A DNA stretch of 44,648 nucleotides, from positions 1 to 44,648 of the IMG/VR virus record IMGVR_UViG_3300002334_000084. The stretch is one strand, 5' to 3'. The stretch is from a virus. The notes beneath the pieces were generated by a model. It had not been told where the DNA came from. It saw nothing but the letters and a program-made list of their open reading frames with translations, and ran no database searches. Numbering within the stretch: the first letter of the stretch is position 1; every line of letters begins with the position of its first letter. Made by a program: the position numbers and the translations under genes. Positions 41,043 to 44,648 of this stretch are shown piece after piece.

Positions 41043-41326
41043 TGGACGAGCGCAACCCCGACTCTGCCCAAGGACTCCGCAACTCTGTTGGTAGCCTTGG
41101 GATTGTGTTCGATGAGGCCAGCGCTATCCCGAAGGCGATCTGGGAAGGAATCCCGACGCTTCCGAACGAGCTGCTCGCGTTGCTTCAGGCGACCGAGGAA
41201 CCTCGCGATCGCCGCATTCGATATCTGTACCTGCCTGCCCGCATCGCGGCGGTGGTGCCGGAGACGGTGCACGGCCTGAAAGTGATCGCCACCGAGCGCA
41301 TGCCGGCGTCCGAGGTGAACTCGTAA
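41042..41326 (+). CDS. Terminase large subunit Walker-B fragment protein (partial duplication)
   Basis: This protein has 94 residues. Residues 1-40 match residues 167-205 of the large terminase encoded next: ERNPD, QGL, N, then FDEAS, IPK and IW at the same spacing. The Walker B pair D24-E25 is kept. The DNA also matches, with an identical 17-base stretch at 41046-41062 and 41825-41841. No Walker A motif or nuclease part is present. The second half (RIRYLYLPARIAAVVPETVH and on) is unrelated to terminase and I do not recognise it. It is coupled on both sides by TGATG and TAATG. Confidence 0.72.
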   Translation: MDERNPDSAQGLRNSVGSLGIVFDEASAIPKAIWEGIPTLPNELLALLQATEEPRDRRIRYLYLPARIAAVVPETVHGLKVIATERMPASEVNS

Positions 41327-42930
41327 TGTGTCTTGATATGTCGACGGATAAGAAGAAATCAACCGTCGACATGTTCGCCGAGGTCGCCGCGCCTTGCATG
41401 GATGATCCTTGGCAGTGGATCCAGACCGCCTATCCATGGGGCCGCGAGGGTCACATCCTCGAAAACAAGAAACCGCACGATTGGCAACGGAAGTGCGCGA
41501 AGTTCATCGCCACCGAGCTGCGTGCGATGGCATCAGGCAAGAAACCCGACAATGTGATTCGCATCGCAAGGAAGTCGGGGCACGGCATCGGTAAGAGCAC
41601 GTTCATCGCGTGGATCATCGACTGGTGTCTCTCGACCATGACGGACTCGAGATGTCTCGTCACGGCGAACACCGACACGCAGCTGCGAGACAAGACGTGG
41701 CCCGAGGTTGGGAAGTGGCACCGCATGAGCATCTCGAGGCCGTTCTTCAGCCACAGCGCGACGACGGTGCGATCGACGGACAAGGATCACACCACCTCAT
41801 GGCAGGCCAGCGCGATCCCCTGGAACGAGCGCAACCCCGACGCCTTCCAGGGCCTGCACAACGCCGGCCGTCGAATCGTGATCATGTTCGACGAGGCCAG
41901 CGGCATTCCGAAGGTGATCTGGGAAGCCATCGAAGGCGCGATGACCGACGAAGACACGCAGATCATTTGGATTGTCTTCGGCAACCCACTGCGAAACAGT
42001 GGCCGGTTCTATCAATGCTGGGGGAAGTACTCGAAGTTCTGGAACACCGCGAGCATCGACGCCCGCACGGTCCCCGGAACGAACCTCACTCTCTTCGCAG
42101 AGTGGGCCGAGATGTACGGCGAAGACTCAGACTTTTTCAAGATACGCGTGCGAGGTCTGTGGCCCAAAGTCAGTGCGATGCAGTTCATCGGCCGGGACAT
42201 TGTCGATGCAGCGATGGACCGACGGCCGTACACGCGAGACGATGACCCGCTGATCTGTGGTCTCGACTTCGCAAGGAACGGGCTCTGCTCGAGCGTGCTC
42301 TATTGGCGGAAGGGCCGCGACGCGCAGACCATGCCACCGGACATCTACCCCGACGATCCCAGCTCTTCGCACTTCATCGCCAAGTGTGCCGAGCGACTGC
42401 GGCAGATGAAGCCCGACCTGATGTTCGGCGATGGCGTGGGTGTGGGCGGCCCGATCATTGACCGCCTGGTCGAGCTGGGCTTCGACGTGATCGATATCCA
42501 GAGCGGCGGCACGGCCGTCGACAACATGCGCCACTTCAATCGACGCGCCGAGATGTGGGCTCGAGGGAAGACGTTCATCCGCGATGGTGGCTGTCTTTGG
42601 AAGAACGAAAACTTCGCCGACGCGCTCACCACAATAGAAACCGTGCCCAACCCCAAGGGTCTTACACAGCTCGAGTCAAAGGATCACCTGCTGGCGCGCG
42701 GCGAGCCGAGCCCCGACGTTCCCGATGGCTTCATGTTCACGTTTGCCTACGACCACACCGAGCTAGCGACGCTCGAGGTGAGGGAGCAGTTAGGCATGCA
42801 CCACGCATCGGCTGGTTACGATCGATGGGCTGGACTCGAAGACCGCCGTCACACCAACGACGGCGAGGGCTATGACAAGTCCGCTCGCAATCAAACGCAA
42901 CGCAGAGCCTATTTCAACAGGGAGGACTGA
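41326..42930 (+). CDS. terL: Terminase large subunit (packaging ATPase and nuclease)
   Basis: This 534-residue protein drives DNA into the prohead and cuts it. Walker A is G85HGIGKS91, Walker B ends in D189-E190 (IVIMFDE). The C-terminal nuclease has acidic residues at D314 (CGLDFARNG) and D369 (MFGDGVGVGG), as in RNase H-like terminase nucleases. Size is normal. The ATG overlaps the previous stop as TAATG. An ATG twelve bases later (MSTDKKK) is a possible start. Confidence 0.95.
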   Translation: MCLDMSTDKKKSTVDMFAEVAAPCMDDPWQWIQTAYPWGREGHILENKKPHDWQRKCAKFIATELRAMASGKKPDNVIRIARKSGHGIGKSTFIAWIIDWCLSTMTDSRCLVTANTDTQLRDKTWPEVGKWHRMSISRPFFSHSATTVRSTDKDHTTSWQASAIPWNERNPDAFQGLHNAGRRIVIMFDEASGIPKVIWEAIEGAMTDEDTQIIWIVFGNPLRNSGRFYQCWGKYSKFWNTASIDARTVPGTNLTLFAEWAEMYGEDSDFFKIRVRGLWPKVSAMQFIGRDIVDAAMDRRPYTRDDDPLICGLDFARNGLCSSVLYWRKGRDAQTMPPDIYPDDPSSSHFIAKCAERLRQMKPDLMFGDGVGVGGPIIDRLVELGFDVIDIQSGGTAVDNMRHFNRRAEMWARGKTFIRDGGCLWKNENFADALTTIETVPNPKGLTQLESKDHLLARGEPSPDVPDGFMFTFAYDHTELATLEVREQLGMHHASAGYDRWAGLEDRRHTNDGEGYDKSARNQTQRRAYFNRED

Positions 42931-43499
42931 TGTCTCACGCCAGAGCCAATAACGATCCGAACGACATCCCGGGCTATTACCAGTTTCTACTCGAGACGAA
43001 CACGGATCTCGCGAACATCGAGATCGTGGGCGACGACCCGATCACGTACGAGCAGCTGATTCTCGCGGAGATCAAGTACGGCGGAGACTTCGCCGGCGGC
43101 CACGCGGATCCAGGGCAGTTCATCACCACCACGCTGAGCGCCTACGGATACGGGGACATCTTCAATCAGCGGGGCGGCAACCAGGTCGGCACCATCACCG
43201 CAACGCAGTGGGGAGAGATCTTCGCCACCGAGTTCGCGGCGACCGGTGGCGATGCCAGGGCGGTGAATCCGGATCGCGTGCGCGAGATCGGCAACGTCTC
43301 CGGGGCTCAGCTCCAGGCGCGGCCCGAAGCGGCGCTCGAGCGCGACGTCCAGCAGAAGTCAACACAGAAGCAGCGGGCTACGAACGCCGCACAGTCTCGC
43401 GTCTCCGCCGGCAACGCGTCGACGTCGGGACTCTTGAACCCGGCGCACCTGGCGCAGCGCCGGCTCTCGGGTTCGAACTTCTTCCAAGGCCAGCAGTAG
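42930..43499 (+). CDS. Protein between large terminase and portal, unknown
   Basis: This 189-residue protein is coupled by TGATG to the terminase. The first 100 residues look folded, with aromatic and glycine motifs (DIPGYYQFLLETNTDL, TTTLSAYGYGDIF). The rest is glutamine-, alanine- and serine-rich and probably disordered. No family is recognised. The position suggests a head or packaging accessory. Confidence 0.66.
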   Translation: MSHARANNDPNDIPGYYQFLLETNTDLANIEIVGDDPITYEQLILAEIKYGGDFAGGHADPGQFITTTLSAYGYGDIFNQRGGNQVGTITATQWGEIFATEFAATGGDARAVNPDRVREIGNVSGAQLQARPEAALERDVQQKSTQKQRATNAAQSRVSAGNASTSGLLNPAHLAQRRLSGSNFFQGQQ

Positions 43500-43507
43500 G
43501 AGACCGC

Positions 43508-43894
43508 ATGTCATTCGACGGAAACGCAGGGACGCAGGCCTCGGGGCCATTCAGCTCTGAAGACTTCGATCGCCTGAAGCAGGTGTTCGGGTTCGCAGTG
43601 GCATGGGACACGCTCTATGAATTCGGCTTCGGGAGTGACAACTGGGATGAACGCTATCCGGAGATCACCGGGCAGATGCTCGAGGACGCGGCGCGAACGC
43701 TTGCGAACTCTCGAGGCGAGTCACCTATCCCGCCCGTGAGCGGGGAACCCCTCCAGACGGTCAGTGGAGGCCAACGGCGGGGGTCGCGTGAGCTCAGCGC
43801 GGCCGGTCCAGGCGCCGGCACCGAGGACACCGGGCTGCTCTCGAACACCAACGTCGTGCGTCGAAACCTCGTCAACTTTGGGAGCCTCGGCTAA
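43508..43894 (+). CDS. Small protein directly before the portal, unknown
   Basis: This 128-residue protein starts at the ATG after a TAGGAGACC site. A helical N-terminal half (SEDFDRLKQVFGFAVAWDTL) is followed by a glycine/serine/proline-rich tail. The stop overlaps the portal start as TAATG. It may be a head-assembly factor. Nothing more can be said from sequence. Confidence 0.66.
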   Translation: MSFDGNAGTQASGPFSSEDFDRLKQVFGFAVAWDTLYEFGFGSDNWDERYPEITGQMLEDAARTLANSRGESPIPPVSGEPLQTVSGGQRRGSRELSAAGPGAGTEDTGLLSNTNVVRRNLVNFGSLG

Positions 43895-44648
43895 TGGTCG
43901 CGTCCGATCGAATCTTTGGAATCAAAAAGGCTGCGCTGAAGCGGATCGGCGCACTGGGCGACGAGGTCGAGAACGACGGCTGGCGTGCTCACTGGCTTGA
44001 CCTCTCCAAGTTCCTCTTGAATCGAAGAGGGCGATACCTCAAAGCACGGAACTACGAGCCGCAGAAGGGCGGCAAGATGAACGACGAGATCAATAACGGC
44101 ACGCCCGAGGATGCGGTGCACACCGCGAGCGCCGGCATGATGGGCGGCTTCACGTCGCCGAGTATCCCGTGGATGCAATTGACCACCGAAGACGAGGACC
44201 TGGCCGAGTTCAAGCCCGTGAAGGAATACCTCTGGCGCCAGCAACAGCGAATGTTCAAGGGTTGGGCGAAGGCGAACTGGTACACGATGCTCCCAACGCT
44301 CTACGAAGAGCTGGGCGTCTTCGGCACTGGCGCGACGCGCATGGACATTCATCCGACGCGCGGCATTCACTTGACGCAGCACACGATCGGCTCGTACTAC
44401 CTGGCCAACGGGCCCGACGGGTTTGTCGACACGGTCGTCTATCGATACCCGCGCACGGTGCGGCAACTCCAGCGACTCTACAAACCTCAGGATCTTTCGA
44501 AGACGGTGCGGGATCTGATCCGAAACGAAGAACTAGACCGATACATCCGATGCGTGAACATCGTCGAGATCAACGACGGCCGCGAGAGCAACTTCAAAGA
44601 CTGGCGCGGCAAGCCGTTCCGCTCGGTGACGATGGAAGAAGAGACCAA
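43894..44648 (+). CDS. Portal protein, N-terminal part, cut by window end
   Basis: The gene starts by TAATG overlap and runs off the window. The last 99 bases repeat the window's first 99, and the frame continues there to a stop at 1036, giving about 563 residues. The motif FLLNRRGRYLKARNYEPQ, then a GTPEDAVHTASAGMMGGFTS segment and W-M-x-L, fits the head-to-tail connector family (T7 gp8, epsilon15 portal). It follows the terminase block, as in related podoviruses. Confidence 0.9.
   Translation, partial: MVASDRIFGIKKAALKRIGALGDEVENDGWRAHWLDLSKFLLNRRGRYLKARNYEPQKGGKMNDEINNGTPEDAVHTASAGMMGGFTSPSIPWMQLTTEDEDLAEFKPVKEYLWRQQQRMFKGWAKANWYTMLPTLYEELGVFGTGATRMDIHPTRGIHLTQHTIGSYYLANGPDGFVDTVVYRYPRTVRQLQRLYKPQDLSKTVRDLIRNEELDRYIRCVNIVEINDGRESNFKDWRGKPFRSVTMEEET
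44550..44648. repeat. Direct terminal repeat, right copy (circular overlap)
   Basis: This is identical to positions 1-99. Unique genome length is therefore about 44,549 bp. Confidence 0.95.

Overview
The window looks like one complete genome of a tailed phage with a short tail (podovirus type). Its first 99 bases are repeated exactly as its last 99 bases. The map therefore closes into a circle of about 44,549 bp, and the portal gene is cut by the arbitrary linear ends. The DNA is GC-rich (roughly 60 % by eye) and densely coding, and most genes are joined by ATGA, TGATG or TAATG overlaps. I see no tRNA, CRISPR array, insertion sequence, integrase, reverse transcriptase, DNA polymerase or phage RNA polymerase. 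Signal peptides, a lipoprotein and a T7-like set of internal virion proteins suggest a Gram-negative host, but the host itself cannot be read from the sequence.

Layout. (1) Positions 37636 to 44648, continuing at 1 to 18254, form a long rightward virion block: small terminase, several small accessory genes, large terminase, portal, a Bbp19-like protein, scaffold, a Gp7-type (epsilon15-like) major capsid protein, a Bbp16-like cement protein, tail tubular proteins A and B, and three internal virion proteins of which the last has 2500 residues. (2) Positions 18251 to 22137 hold a tail-fibre-like gene followed by five genes with N-terminal signal peptides. At least three of these are paralogues with a shared cysteine pattern. 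This is the most unusual part of the genome. (3) Positions 22128 to 23296 encode small membrane proteins and a lipoprotein, a candidate lysis region. (4) Positions 28961 down to 23293 are a leftward operon. It carries a probable single-strand annealing protein, a PD-(D/E)XK nuclease, a coiled-coil partner, small DNA-binding proteins and several unknown genes. (5) A divergent control region near 28962 to 29044 carries a 14-bp inverted repeat and a promoter. It feeds a Cro-like gene rightward and the recombination operon leftward. (6) Positions 29045 to 37369 are a rightward early block: Cro-like regulator, DnaD/O-like replication protein, many small accessory proteins, a HAD phosphatase, a Tat-signal protein and a T7-lysozyme-type amidase.

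How it fits together. The virion and packaging genes follow the T7/epsilon15/BPP-1 plan. Replication appears to rely on host polymerase plus a phage initiator and annealing recombination. Regulation seems to run through the Cro-like protein at the divergent operator and an intrinsic terminator placed directly before the annealing-protein start codon. The strongest leads for something undescribed are the secreted paralogue cassette, a terminase Walker-B fragment gene in front of the real large terminase, a repeated Cys/His module protein, and an apparent genome-wide excess of the palindrome CTCGAG.
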